A DNA stretch of 64,000 nt, from the NCBI RefSeq assembly GCF_024763615.1, contig NC_077222.1, forward strand, positions 23,374,001 to 23,438,000, in the 5' to 3' direction. Shown here piece by piece: positions 11,803-22,559 of the stretch. Made by a program: the position numbers and the translations under genes. This stretch comes from Phlebotomus papatasi (lineage: Eukaryota; Arthropoda; Insecta; Diptera; Psychodidae). The notes beneath the pieces are model-generated. The model saw only the letters and a list, made by a program, of their open reading frames with translations. It ran no database searches and had not been told where the DNA came from. Within the stretch, counting starts at the first letter, position 1. Each line of letters opens with the position of its first letter.

Positions 11803-12138
11803 CAGTAGAGTCTCTCAAATCTGAATCTCTCAAATTCGAACGCCGTTTAGATTCAAAATGTCAATTGTGAGGTTATGTTAGAAAGTTCGTATTCATCTTG
11901 GTGAATGAAAATCATATTTATGTGCTTCTTCCTGAATGTTTACATACATTATGGTCGTGTAAAATGAAAAGGAAGTATGTTACTTACCACTAAGACTTGC
12001 GAGAAAGTACGGGAATTTGATTCAAAGTACAATTTAATCTCACACAAATTTCGTTAGTTTTGAAAAAATCGTTCGAATTTGGGAGGTGAGAAATGTCAAA
12101 AATACACCCCGAGCGTTCGAATTTAGGAGACTCTACTG
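11803..12138. mobile_element. pogo/Tigger-like MITE with TA duplication
   Basis: The element begins CAGTAGAGTCTCTCAAAT and ends GAGACTCTACTG, flanked on both sides by TA. Inner arms match (CTCTCAAATTCGAACG versus CGTTCGAATTTAGGAG). A CAGTAGAGTCTC terminus with TA duplication is typical of pogo/Tigger-type elements. The 336 bp carry no transposase. On its left it abuts a half copy of the GAACCGTT element (about 11747-11800). Confidence 0.8.
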
Positions 12139-12695
12139 TATTCAATTATTTGATAGAAAATTTGAATTGAAAACATGGTTATCAAAATTTTTGCACTCTA
12201 ATATTTAATTAAACATTTTGATCATGTAAATTTTGCAAATTAATATTAGGGCATAAACATTTTGAGACATAATTATTTGACCATACAATTTTGGTATTCA
12301 AATATTTTGTAATAAGTCTTGTTGTGAAATATTTGTTCTTCAAAATTTAGTGATAAAAATTTGTAATGAAATATTCGGTCATCAAAAGTATGATTAAACC
12401 TTGGATTAAACTTTTAATCACATGCTTAGTCATCGATTTTTGTGACTGAAATATTTGATCGAAAATTTTTAATTAAGTATTTGATCCTCAAAATTTTAGA
12501 CTCAAATATTTCGTTATAAAAATTTGTAGTCAAATATTTAGTCATCAAATTTTAGGACCCAAATTGTTGATAAGATTTTTTTCAATTCAATAGCCGATCA
12601 TCAAAATTTTGTGACTAAAATATTTGATTATAAAATTTTATAGTCCCAAAATTGTCAATGTTTTTGTGGGCAGTTAACTGATGAAATGCGCTTTA

Positions 12696-12934
12696 ACTCT
12701 TTCGTCTCTTTTGGGACTCTCGTACCCAAAACAGCATATGAATGTTCTGTGAAAAACCATGTTTTTTAATTATTCAGAACTGACAAAAATCAGATTCTTG
12801 TGGATGATTAGAGGCTATAAGAATGTCCAAATGTAAGATATTTTTTGTAGGACCTCAATTAATTCCTGAGCTTAGATATTTTTGATTAAAAATTGTGAAA
12901 TTGGCTTGCAGCATATGCTGCGGTCCGGAAAGAG
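12696..12934. mobile_element. TTAA-flanked MITE, piggyBac-like
   Basis: TTAA (12692-12695) is followed by CTCTTTCGTCTCTTTTGG. On the right, GGTCCGGAAAGAG is followed by TTAA (12935-12938). The inverted ends CTCTTTC.../...GAAAGAG and the exact TTAA on both sides fit piggyBac-type insertion. ACAGCATATG occurs inside the left arm and GCAGCATATGCTGC inside the right. Non-coding. Confidence 0.65.
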
Positions 12935-13091
12935 TTAATCTGCCTTTATGGCCTTTATGATAAAAATTTTTGATACGCCATACGCCTCTGTCATTCCGGA
13001 TGAGCCATTTCGTGGATCTTGAACTTAACAAAATCCCAATTATTTATTTGTATAGAGGACAACAAAGTGAATTACTCTTTTGTAAAATATT

Positions 13092-13560
13092 GTGAAATAC
13101 CCTTCAATTACTCAGCTCTTCTTCCCAGAAGAAATCTTCCTTCTGCAGGGTGGAAATTCCGCTGAAAGGCCAACGATCGACTCATTCAACGGTTTTTCAA
13201 ACATGTTCGCACATGTTCGTGACGTCACCCTAACAATTTTGCTCAAAATTTCGTCACTTGCCCCGTGCTTGCCACTGAGTTCGGATCGCGCTCCACAGAA
13301 AGTCCGGGAATTGCAGCCAATCGGTTGGCGCGTGCGATAAGCTATCGAACGATAATTCACCTGTGATTAGGGAAAATTGCTGAGAAATGCTGTTTTCTGG
13401 GCTGTTTGGCTGGGAAGAAAAGTGGAAGAGTCGAAGTGTAGTCCAGGGATCGAGTGTTGAGAGATTTCAGACTAAGGGAAATTTAAATATTTCGTAAATT
13501 CTTGTGCAATTTTGATGAGTCTGCAGTATTCAAGTGAAACCGATAGACTTGCCACGCGGG
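13092..13560 (+). promoter_or_regulatory. Candidate pellino promoter region
   Basis: G+C rises sharply here against AT-rich flanks. Visible elements are a direct repeat of ACATGTTCG (about 13201 and 13211), immediately followed by a perfect CRE palindrome TGACGTCA (13220-13227), then a CCAAT box within an inverted repeat, GCCAATCGGTTGGC (about 13316-13329), and two TATCGA/CGATA-type sites near 13343. No TATA box is obvious. An 82-codon ORF spans 13092-13340 on each strand, which I take as a by-product of higher G+C. Assignment to pellino rests on position, upstream of its 5' exons on the same strand. Confidence 0.5.
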
Positions 13561-13612
13561 AAAAATCTAGTCAGAGTGTGGTGAAAAGGGTGAAAATTTA
13601 TTTATTTTTTGC

Positions 13613-13797
13613 ATGGCTGAGAGGAAGAGGAAGGGAAGGAAGGTATGCAGGATGAATTTGCGACCAGCAGTGGAGATCAGTGGGGAAAAAATTGGAAATA
13701 GTGAGATTGAGTTTAGTTACAATAGCTGTGACGGCTGTGTCTTCAGGCCGGTGGAAAATTGCATGGAAAAACGCGCGAAATTGCAGGAAGATTCGAG
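13613..13797 (+). CDS. Possible pellino alternative first coding exon or upstream ORF
   Basis: An ORF opens at ATG 13613 (TTGCATGG context), translating MAERKRKGRKVCRMNLRP and on for 61 full codons. It runs into a strong donor, GAG|GTAAGT, at 13798. The donor phase (two bases, AG) equals that of the MVKR exon. Splicing directly to the exon at 44746 would therefore give ...LQEDS-TDGTESPILAES in frame, an N-terminally extended pellino. Splicing to the acceptor at 14514 (TTTTTCCCAG) instead stops the frame at TAG 14558-14560, making it a 76-codon upstream ORF in the 5' UTR. I recognise no domain; the start is basic. The exon itself is likely real; coding status is uncertain. Confidence 0.45.
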
Positions 13798-14514
13798 GTA
13801 AGTGCAGATAGTGGGGATTCAAACCGACTGAGCGACTTTTTGGGAAAGATCGGAAAGGTAGAGGAGGAAATGGTTTGAGATAGTTGACGAGATGTAGATG
13901 GCGCTTGAGTCAGGGAGAATTAACCTATAAATTTTCTTTGTTTATCGTACTCCATTGAAGATTTGCCAAAGGGTTTGTTTACAAAATTGTCAGTTGAGCT
14001 GCCTGAAGTTGCAGTCTTACCAAAGTCGATCGAAGTTGAAGCGCTTCTGAGTTTTCTTGTGGTGTTGGAAGAGAAAAGTTCACTTTTCACCGTGAAATAC
14101 TGCAAATATCCCGTCAATTTTGGTCCTAGAATAACCATAAATTGCTGGAGAAAATGCACGAAATGGTGTATTTAGGCCAAATAGCTGAGTATGTGGCAAT
14201 ATTTGTGTGATTTGTGGATGAATTCTTTTTTTGTGTAATACCCAAAACAAAAATGTCGTCAAAGTAGGTGCAATTTTTTTCCGTGTTTGACAAATTTTTC
14301 AGAAGAAGTTTTTTGTTTTTCTGTTTTTCACTTGGTGAGAAGGAAAAAGGCATCAATCGGGGAAGGTATTTTGGGTAATCTGCTGGTGCACAGAAAACCA
14401 AATTTCCCGCAGAAATCTGGAAAATTTTAGCTAATTTCAAGTGATTTTGGTGCATTTTTTGCAAAGTGAAAAGTATAAAGAGCCAAAGTGTAGAGAAAAT
14501 TGCATTTTTCCCAG
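13798..14514 (+). other. Candidate 5' UTR intron of pellino
   Basis: The stretch begins with a strong donor (GTAAGTGC) and ends with a pyrimidine-rich acceptor (GCATTTTTCCCAG). Composition is intermediate. ORFs of 70-133 codons occur on both strands (for example 13963-14175 + and 14126-14527 -), but none resembles a known protein and none has consistent splice signals. I treat it as intron. Confidence 0.45.
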
Positions 14515-14609
14515 TGAAATCTACCAACAGTCACAATTTCGGATAACAGCGAAGCTATAGGATCAATTCAGGAACTTGCAGAGGAGTCTTCTGCCAACAT
14601 GGTGAAGCG
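14515..14609 (+). CDS. Pli: pellino start exon (5' UTR plus MVKR)
   Basis: ATG at 14599-14601 in a near-ideal insect context (CCAACATGG) begins M-V-K and two bases of an Arg codon, then GTAAGC. Only 14599-14609 (11 bases) is coding; the rest is 5' UTR. Joined to 44746 the protein starts MVKRTDGTESPILAES, the N-terminus I know for insect Pellino. The 5' limit at 14515 depends on the acceptor TTTTTCCCAG; transcription could also start within this exon. Pellino proteins are FHA- and RING-containing E3 ligases that act on IRAK/Pelle in the cytoplasm in the Toll pathway. Confidence 0.8.
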
Positions 14610-15390
14610 GTAAGCCAGTCAAAAACACTTTATTCCTTGGCCCCAAAAGAAAATACCCAAATGGCGAACAATCATTGTTTACATCCCTTTGTGTTCCATC
14701 TTCGCCCTTTATGTCCCTTCCCAGCTTTTCGGGGGGAGAAGATCTGTCTCTCGTCCTCTCCCTCCTGGTCTGGAAACTCTCCGTTTAGCTCTTTTTCTTC
14801 ATTTCATTCATTCAAAAAAGATCCATGGGGTTTATTGATTCCCCATCCAGGGCAAACGCACTTCTCCCAATGCCCTCAACAACTTCTGGACAAAATCTGC
14901 GTGATAAACAAGCAAAAATGCGTAGATTTCCAATGAATAATTCACAAAGTTCTCTCTCTTGCAATTTATTAAAGTGCGCATTTAGCAACAAAAAAAAAAG
15001 TGGCTCTTTGTTGTTTTCATTTTGTGAGAGTTGTTTCGTGGGGATCTATTGATATTTAGCATGATTGTGAGCATTTTTGAGTTTGTTTGGGTACAAACAC
15101 AAAAAAACGGCGAGTGAAATCGATAACATTTGATTTTTTGACACTTGTCAAGAATTCTTTTGTTTGGAGCACCAGGAAAGTCAGAAAAAGTGCGAAAATA
15201 ATCTTGCTAACAATTCAAAGGGATTCGAGGAATTAAAAGGGAAATTGCGTTGGGAAACTTCATAGAATTGTCTAAATTTCTCAGAAGAACTTATGAATAT
15301 GATAACGAAGCTCAATTTTTTATAAAACTATCGCATAAGGGGATTTTTTAACCATGAAGTTAAAGTGCAAAGAAAATAGTTAATAGTTTA

Positions 15391-15421
15391 ACGCTGATAA
15401 GAGGAAATCTCTTATCAGCGT
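15391..15421. repeat. Perfect 13 bp stem hairpin
   Basis: ACGCTGATAAGAG, a 5-base loop GAAAT, then the exact complement CTCTTATCAGCGT. It sits 8 bases upstream of the 146 bp MITE at 15429. Too short to be called a miRNA precursor. Confidence 0.6.
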
Positions 15422-15428
15422 CATCTCT

Positions 15429-15574
15429 TATGGTGTCTATACACTAAAAGCAGTTTTCGTCAAAAAATTGCCTTTTAAAAAAAAATTGACGTTTCTGCCT
15501 ACTAGGATAGGGGAAATTTTCTTTAAAAAGGCATTTTTTTTAAAGAAATTTCTACTAGTGTGTAGAGGCCTTTA
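15429..15574. repeat. 146 bp MITE, family A, copy 1
   Basis: The left end is TGGTGTCTATACACTAAAAG and the right end CTAGTGTGTAGAGGCCTTTA. The inner arms pair through TTTTCGTCAAAAAATTGCCTTTT / AAAAGGCATTTTTT. Two further copies of the same length lie at 59114-59259 and 63805-63950. All share GACGTTTCTGCCTAC-like sequence at the centre (diverged). Non-coding. Confidence 0.8.
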
Positions 15575-16636
15575 GTCAATTCTTATTAAAAATACTCATT
15601 TTCTATTATTGAGGATGAAAACATTTATCAGGATGTTTTTTTTATTCGCTTGAAAACGTAAAAAAAAATTAACAAATGTTTTATAACACTTGGCAGGCTT
15701 ATCTTCATGAAGTTAAAAGGTTTCTATTTTATTTTATTGCTTTTTTTGCCTAATTAAAACAAACCGTTTAAAAGCAGCAAATCTTGTAGCATTTAACACT
15801 TAAAAACCCGAGCCAAAAACTCACGTAAAACACCAAACTGGCATAAAATGCCAGCACTGATATTTTCAACAAAAAAAAATCATTTTTTCGTACCGTAAGA
15901 ATTCTACAGCAGTTCTAAAACTCATAAATTAATTTGCCATTATTTTCTCATTTTCTTGTCATTTTTATATAATTTTTTTTTTTAAATTGACAAAAATGCC
16001 AAGGTGAATTTCTACAGTTTTTTGTAGCAAAAAGCCAATTCTATAGCTTTTCCTTTTTCCTAGCACATTGACAGGGATTTCATTACTCATATCAATATAT
16101 TTTTCTGTAAAATTTTCAAATTCTTTAGTTTGCGCTTTTGTTAAGAGAGAAGTTCCAACAGGGATTCGAAAAAGATAAGGCATAAATTGAATTTTCACCG
16201 TATTTCTTACAGTACCACTTTACAACAATTCTAGGTCTTATATTACTTAATTTGCCAAAAACTCAAAAAATGTTAACATTTTTTAGGTTATGTAGTATAA
16301 GCCTTTCAAATGTCCATTTCGGATGTCAACTTTATATAAAAGTGGCATTTTACACCAATTTGGTATTCTGGGTATTCTACACACGTTTTTTAGTTTTTCC
16401 CCTATTTTTTAAATAATATAAAAGTTATTAACTATTTTTTCCACTAAACGAAAGCTAATTAAATTCTCTACACTTATCACTTTAGCATAATATTGAATAA
16501 AATTCCTACTGCGAAGCTCTAAACTTAAAATTGGTGTAAAATGCTACTTTGGGTTTTGAAGTGTTAATTTAGGATAACATCAGAACCCGTTCCGAATAGG
16601 ATTTTTCAAATTTAAGCTTATCAATCCAATGTTCTC

Positions 16637-17391
16637 TATGGCTTCTACACACTAGAGTAAATTATGTCCATATTCGATCAAATTTCCTACTCTTGCATAC
16701 ACTCAGAAAAATAATGAAGTAAAAATTACTCGGATCGATGTTGAATTAACTCTTTTTGGTTATGATTTTCGATTAACTATATTTTAGAGTTGATTTTACT
16801 TCTATTTAGGTGTAATATTCTGAAGAGTTGTTTTAACTTTTTTTTCCTAAATTTACATGACAAAAGAGTGTAAATAACTCTTTTTAAGACTGAAAATAAC
16901 TCGTTTTAAGAGTTAAAATAACTCGTTTCAAGAGTTAAAAAAATCTTTAGAGTTAAAATAACTCTTCCACATCCCAAAATGAATATGTTTTGCAATTTTA
17001 TGTTGCTTTTTATTTCATCTTTTTTTTATTAATATTTTCTTGACCTCAAGTTCCCTATGTTCCAAGTGAAATATCACATATGATGCACGAACATGTTTTC
17101 ATGAAACACTGTTGGCATATTTCTTGTTGATGATGAACTTTGTCACACAAAAATCTTCTTGACTGAAGTATATTCCTAAAACGAAAACACTTAAGCATAT
17201 ACTTCAGCACGAAGAGTTGTTTCAACTCTATTTACTAAAATTTACAACGAAAAAGAGTAACAATTACATCGATATTCGTAGAGTTAATTCAACTCTGCCA
17301 TAGAGTTGTTTTAACTTTTTAGGTTTTTTCTTAGTGTAGGAAAAACTTTTCAATATGGACATAAATTTCTTTAGTGTGTAGAGGGCATTAT
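16637..17391. mobile_element. MITE interrupted by a second MITE (nested)
   Basis: The outer element starts GGCTTCTACACACTAGAGTA and ends TTAGTGTGTAGAGGGCA. Inner arms match as TTATGTCCATATT versus AATATGGACATAA. Its termini resemble those of the 146 bp family A. It is split at about 16698/17338 by a 639 bp element. Confidence 0.75.
16699..17337. mobile_element. Inner 639 bp element with ACACT(C/A)AGAAAAA ends
   Basis: The left end ACACTCAGAAAAA is the inverse of the right end TTTTTTCTTAGTGT. The interior holds runs of a 15-20 base unit such as AGAGTTAAAATAACTC in both orientations. A related element with the same type of ends lies at 61263-61518. No ORF. Superfamily not assigned. Confidence 0.7.
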
Positions 17392-18135
17392 TCGGATCTG
17401 AGTTGTTTGGATTACAAATTGCCGGTTTCAATAAAAATTCAATAATTTATAGAATAATTCAATAATTTGCTACTAGGTTAGCCTCTTTCTAGTCTGAAAA
17501 AAATTTGTCAAATCGTCTACTACCTGGATCTTGCTAAAAGTTTGTCAAAGGGATTTTTCCATAGTTTTGTCAAATTTGAAAACAATATCCCTTTACAAAA
17601 TTTTTAAAAGATCTGATTGGCTGCTTCACAAACCTTTTGAATATTTTTGCACTACGAATTACTTCTAATATTAGTAGAAAAAAGTTTTAGAGCTTATCGG
17701 TTACTTGAAAAACAAAAGTTACCAGCGACAAATCCTAAAAATTATATTTATCACTTTAACTTTGGCAAGTAGGTATTTCGTTTCGTAGGCCTGTTCTTAA
17801 AAACAATTTTTTCATATAGCAATTAAAACTAATTCCCTTTAAACCTTTATACTCTTCAAACGTGTTAAAACCTAAAAAAAATGTACTTTTAACAGAGACA
17901 CACGAATTTGACGGTTTAACTCTTTGCAAAGTTAAAATACTTCTATTTTTTTTATTTTCCCTGAAAATATTTTCAGAAAGACCATTATCCTGAAGTCATT
18001 TTTATGTTTAGAAAGAAGTAGTTTTAACTTTCGTAGTTTTTAGAAATTTTTTTCTTGCAAAAATTTCATATTCCTCAGACATTGAGAGGTTAGAATTTTT
18101 TTTTAATAAAAATTGAGAATTATTCCCTAGACACA

Positions 18136-18515
18136 CTTAGGTCCTTGAGACTTTTAGGACTTAAGCCGAGAGACAGCTTAATTCAAAATGTTAGAAATGT
18201 GTTTTGTTTTTACCATAATTTCGAATATGATTATACTAAGTAGTCTCTTGGCTAATGCCGGCTTCACACTGGCGGTTTAGCCCAGTTCCCGAAGGTCTCA
18301 AAAATCTAAATAACAAGGAATTTTATTGATTTTAAAATCAAATGAATCATTTGCCCTTGTACTCTAATCCTAAACAACAGTTTTCCAAAAAATCGTGCCT
18401 AATTAGGAATTAGAAGAGTTAAGCCAGATAGCTAAGTCTTAGATCTGAATCCCGTATAACCCTCAGGTCTGTCAAGGCCTTTACGACTTAAGCCGAGAGA
18501 CGGCTTAATATAATT
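18136..18515. repeat. Repeat related to the 53 kb fold-back, with direct repeats
   Basis: GACTTAAGCCGAGAGAC(A/G)GCTTAAT occurs at about 18168 and 18488 as a direct repeat. The DNA between, read on the minus strand (TACGGGATTCAGATCTAAGA then GGCTTAACTC and TTTTTTGGAAAA), matches one arm of the element at 53127-54214. Non-coding. Confidence 0.55.
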
Positions 18516-19588
18516 ATAATCAAAATAATGATTTGGTTAAATACCCACAAATTATCAGAATATTTTTATGACCTTTGTGTCAGACACATAGTAATAATTT
18601 TGTTATTTTTTGACAGTTTATATTATATCATATAAGTGGAAATAATTATAACAACTTCTATTGCTCACAAAGTGTCAAAAATAAGTTTAAGAAAGAAAAT
18701 AATTTTGTCCATGCCATAATAAGGTGGGATAAATTTGATTTTATTTTAATAAAAACAGTTGTAACAGTCGAATGCTTAACTTTGGGAGATTGAAAGTTTT
18801 TTTTTATAAGGAAATTTAAACTTCTGGACTTTCGATTGATGTGGTAACCCTCGAAGCTGGACAGATTTTCTTCTGTTCTTCGATTTTTCAATTTTTCTGC
18901 AACCTAGTTTTTAGAACATTTAAATTAGGTATAAATTCCTAATTCGATTATGAGCTTATTGTTGAATTTGAGGTTATGTGTGACCTAACCTCAATAAATT
19001 TTCTCTAATAACAGGAAAGTTTTATAGTTTGGTTTTGTTTTGTAATTCAAATATCTCGCCTTATCATAAATTATTAGAATATAATATTACTGAAGTACTT
19101 TTTTGCTTTTATTGGTTAGAATCCCTTATTTTTGAGGTTAGAAAATGTAAAATTTGTTCTAGTAATTTATTGCAAATTTTTAATACTTAATTTAATTTAT
19201 TCATTTCACGTTTAAAAAAAAAACTTCGAAAATACTTTTGCAGAGTTAAATCTTTTTTTCAATTAGAACCGCAGTATAGTACTTAAAAAAATAAATAAAG
19301 GAGAAATGAAAGAATCCTTTTCAGCATATTATTATGTTCACATATTTTTTTTTTATTTTAGCGTGAATTGAATAACCTAAAAAAATCTATACACTAAAGA
19401 AATAGGCGCTTTAATTACTTTAATAGCAATATAAGACAATCTCTGAAACTTATATTAATATACAGAGCTTTGTCTAATTAGCATATTTTGTTTCCTCTTG
19501 ATTGCAATTGGAAAATTTTTGATTTTACTTTCTTAAATGTTCCCTAAATCGTTTCAATTTCTCTGAAATAATAAAATAGGGTATTTTA

Positions 19589-19611
19589 GAGGTTATGTTC
19601 AACATAACCTC
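19589..19611. repeat. Perfect palindrome of the GAGGTTATGTT motif
   Basis: GAGGTTATGTT, one central C, then AACATAACCTC. The half site recurs many times in the window (see findings). A less perfect pair is at 18970-18992. Confidence 0.7.
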
Positions 19612-22559
19612 AATGTTATCAAATTTTCAATTGCATTTAAAGTTTTTTTTACTTCTTTGAGTTCAGATTTATATCAACTTGAGAGTTAATGTATTGCAGT
19701 TTTCCATTTATCTTACAGTTTTCTTATTGGTTTTTGTACTATATTTTCCTCTTTAGTGAATTGTATATTTAAAATATTTGCCAAGAAATGTCTGCTCCTA
19801 GATTTTGTTGTCTTTTCAAAATTTATGCCTTTCCTTAGTGGGTCGCCAAAGTTCTAATAAAAGGGACAATATCCTTGCTGACTGTTGATAAAGGGATACT
19901 CATTCAATCTGTTTATAAGAGAAAGGATTCTGTGCCAAAAATAGTAAAATAAGGAAAAGAAAGAGACACATTTCCAGTGAGATTTGTGAATGGAAAAGTG
20001 ATTGGCAGTTTTTTTTAGCCGGAAAATCGTATTTCTAACAAGTTGAGTTTTAAATTGATGCAAAAGGACTTACATAAAGGGTGTCGTTTCCTTTTTTTTA
20101 GGTGAAACATGTCCAAGTGGCAAAAGGAAATGAAGCAATTTCTCAGAGAATTCAATTAGAGAATCAATGTTGATTTCTTTCTCAATTTCAAATTGCATTT
20201 TATTCACATAGTGAAAATGGAATTTTATTGGGTCCTTTTCTTCATTTTGAGGAGAGAGGAGAAACATTTTCCCATATGATACAAGATTCCATTGAATTGA
20301 AATGGTTGAAATTTGAGATGTTTCCACTGAATGTTTGATTGGTAACTGAGGACGCAGGAAATTGAATTTATTTCTTGAATTTCAGACAGGAAAATTGCCA
20401 AGAATATGACATTTTAGAACTTCTTGTCCACTCCCCTGATAATTGACTTTTTTTTCTGGGTGAGATTGAATGCAGAATGTTATTATAAATCTTGCTAATT
20501 AATGCAGAAGTAAAAAGTTTTGCTGGATTTACGTGCCAAGGATTTTTTTTTCAGGAAGAAAATGTTAAAATTCTCACTACATTTGCAATATTAAAATCAG
20601 TTATTCTTGAAAGTTTCTGAACTGTTGTAACTTTCTATTCTAATTTCATCTACAAAAAAAAATGTTCCTGTTTCATTGAACTCCAATTTGTTCTTGAAAT
20701 TCTTGTAAGAGGAAAAAAAAACTATCAGGAATATTGAGAATATTTCAAGTCCAAGTTCATGTGGATTAATCATAGAAAATTCAATGCTTCATGTAAGAGA
20801 GTTGGAAATAATTCTTCGAAAAAAAAAATTGTTACAATTTGTAGGTATAGAGAGAAAAATTTTGAGGAAAATTCCAATCGATAAAGAATCATTCCATTTA
20901 ATTCGTCTGATATCGGGAAACATGAATTTTCACTGAATGCTTCAATAAGATTTATGGGAATGTTCGTGGAATTGATAGACTTAAAACTTGGCGATTTCCC
21001 ATGAAAAAGTTCACGTTTTTTTCGTACTATGTGTCTGTGTGGATGTTAAATGAGGTGAAAATGCACTCAGGTGTGCATAAAAGTGGTACAATTTAATGGT
21101 ACATTTCGATGTAGAAGACTTCTCATGTAAGTTTGTTGCATCTACTGGCTTGTGAGTGGAATAAAAACTTTATGATTAACTTGCTGTACATTTTGAGACA
21201 CGTGTGATCAGTGTTGTTTAGTTATTAGCTTGAAATCAAATTATTACGTTTTAAAAAATTATATAGACTTTGTGGAATATGGGGGATTTTTTTATATGCA
21301 GTGCAAGATGGCGCTACTGCTGAAAACTTTGAAAATAACCGAAAAGTACTCTAACCTCACATTGAAGTTTGTTTTGGTTGTTTTAGAAAAAATATATTTA
21401 GGCACTTTAAATAGTCATAAACAATACATATTTTAAAAAATTCATGAAGCTTGATCTTTCCCTTCTTTTCCAAAAATAGGAAAATAAATTAATTATTCGC
21501 CTTATAATTCAGGCAAAACTAAATTTCCATTACTTTCCTTAAAAAATAATGAAATATTCAAGGTATCAAAAATAAATTAAAAACGTTAACATTTTAGACA
21601 GCATTCTTATACATTAAGTTCTACTACGAACTACGAATTCCTTCTATTTGCTAAAATTACAAATTTACTGAACATAACCTCAAATTTAAACTAACCTTTC
21701 AAATTAAATGTTCAGCAGAACATCTTGTATTAGAATTATCCGTTTTTTTTGTATTTTAAATCGTAAGAATTGTCATTAAATAGGGTAAATGTCCTAATTC
21801 AAAATCATTTCCAGACGCTTTAACTTTGACAGAAGATTCAACACATTAAGTTTATAGTTTTTCTAAAGAGAATTACATAAATTTGCTCCTTGATTCTTCT
21901 AGAATGTTACTGTTTAGTGAAAATTCTTTAAATATAATTTGAAAACTTCTTAAATACAAGAAAAACACGCGAGTGTGATATGCTGCTATTGGAAACATAT
22001 TAATCCAAATGGAGACAAGGGAAAGTTTCTAATTGGAGACAATGCAAGTGAAACCGCGACGAAAGGCTTCCAGAACCTTGTTGAGTTGCTCCTGAGTGCA
22101 GGATTTGTTATTATTCCTGATCTTTTCTTCTCTCCCATCTAAAACAATAAGAAAATCTCTCCAAAAAAATCATATTTCCGGGGTTTCCTATTGAAGCATT
22201 TGCAGACACTTCAGAAAAACCATTTTTGTTCACGAAATAGGTAATTATTGTATTTGAAAACTCCACGTACCGTTAACAACAAAGATTAGCACTTAATTTA
22301 ACTAAAATTATCTAGAAATATGACATAAATGTTAAACAAAACGAATAAACAACAATCACCTTATTGTGTTTTTCATTGGAAAACATGGCCGATCGATGAA
22401 AAATTCGATGGTGAAAACGTACACTTTTAATTTTTCTGAGAAATTAACAAATTAAAATTCGTGAATATGAATGGATTTTCGGTTTATTTGGAGCAAAATT
22501 AACTAAATAATGAAACTGTGGTATAGAAAATATATAAATATAGTAATTTAGTACTGTAT

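Larger units (their letters stand above)
9540..12660. repeat. Degenerate AT-rich interspersed tandem field
   Basis: For about 3 kb the sequence is dominated by diverged copies of a phrase such as ATCAAAATTTTG followed 8-12 bases on by CAAATATTTGATC, in no fixed period. It looks like an old minisatellite that has drifted. Foreign inserts interrupt it: an unassigned segment at about 10,370-10,560, the MITE at 11235-11546, an unassigned GC-richer piece at about 11,565-11,745, and the pogo-like MITE at 11803-12138. No coding signal. It separates BRF1 from the pellino promoter. Confidence 0.7.

Noticed and set aside
9540..12660. Replication origin or centromeric satellite
   Set aside because: The AT-rich phrases lack a constant period and are heavily diverged; nothing in the sequence supports either role.
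13092..13360. 82-codon ORFs on both strands upstream of pellino
   Set aside because: Both strands are open because the segment is GC-richer; no domain, no splice context. It overlaps promoter-like elements.
14126..14527. 133-codon minus-strand ORF near the pellino start exon
   Set aside because: Antisense to the 5' intron, with low-complexity hydrophobic and lysine-rich stretches and no family similarity.
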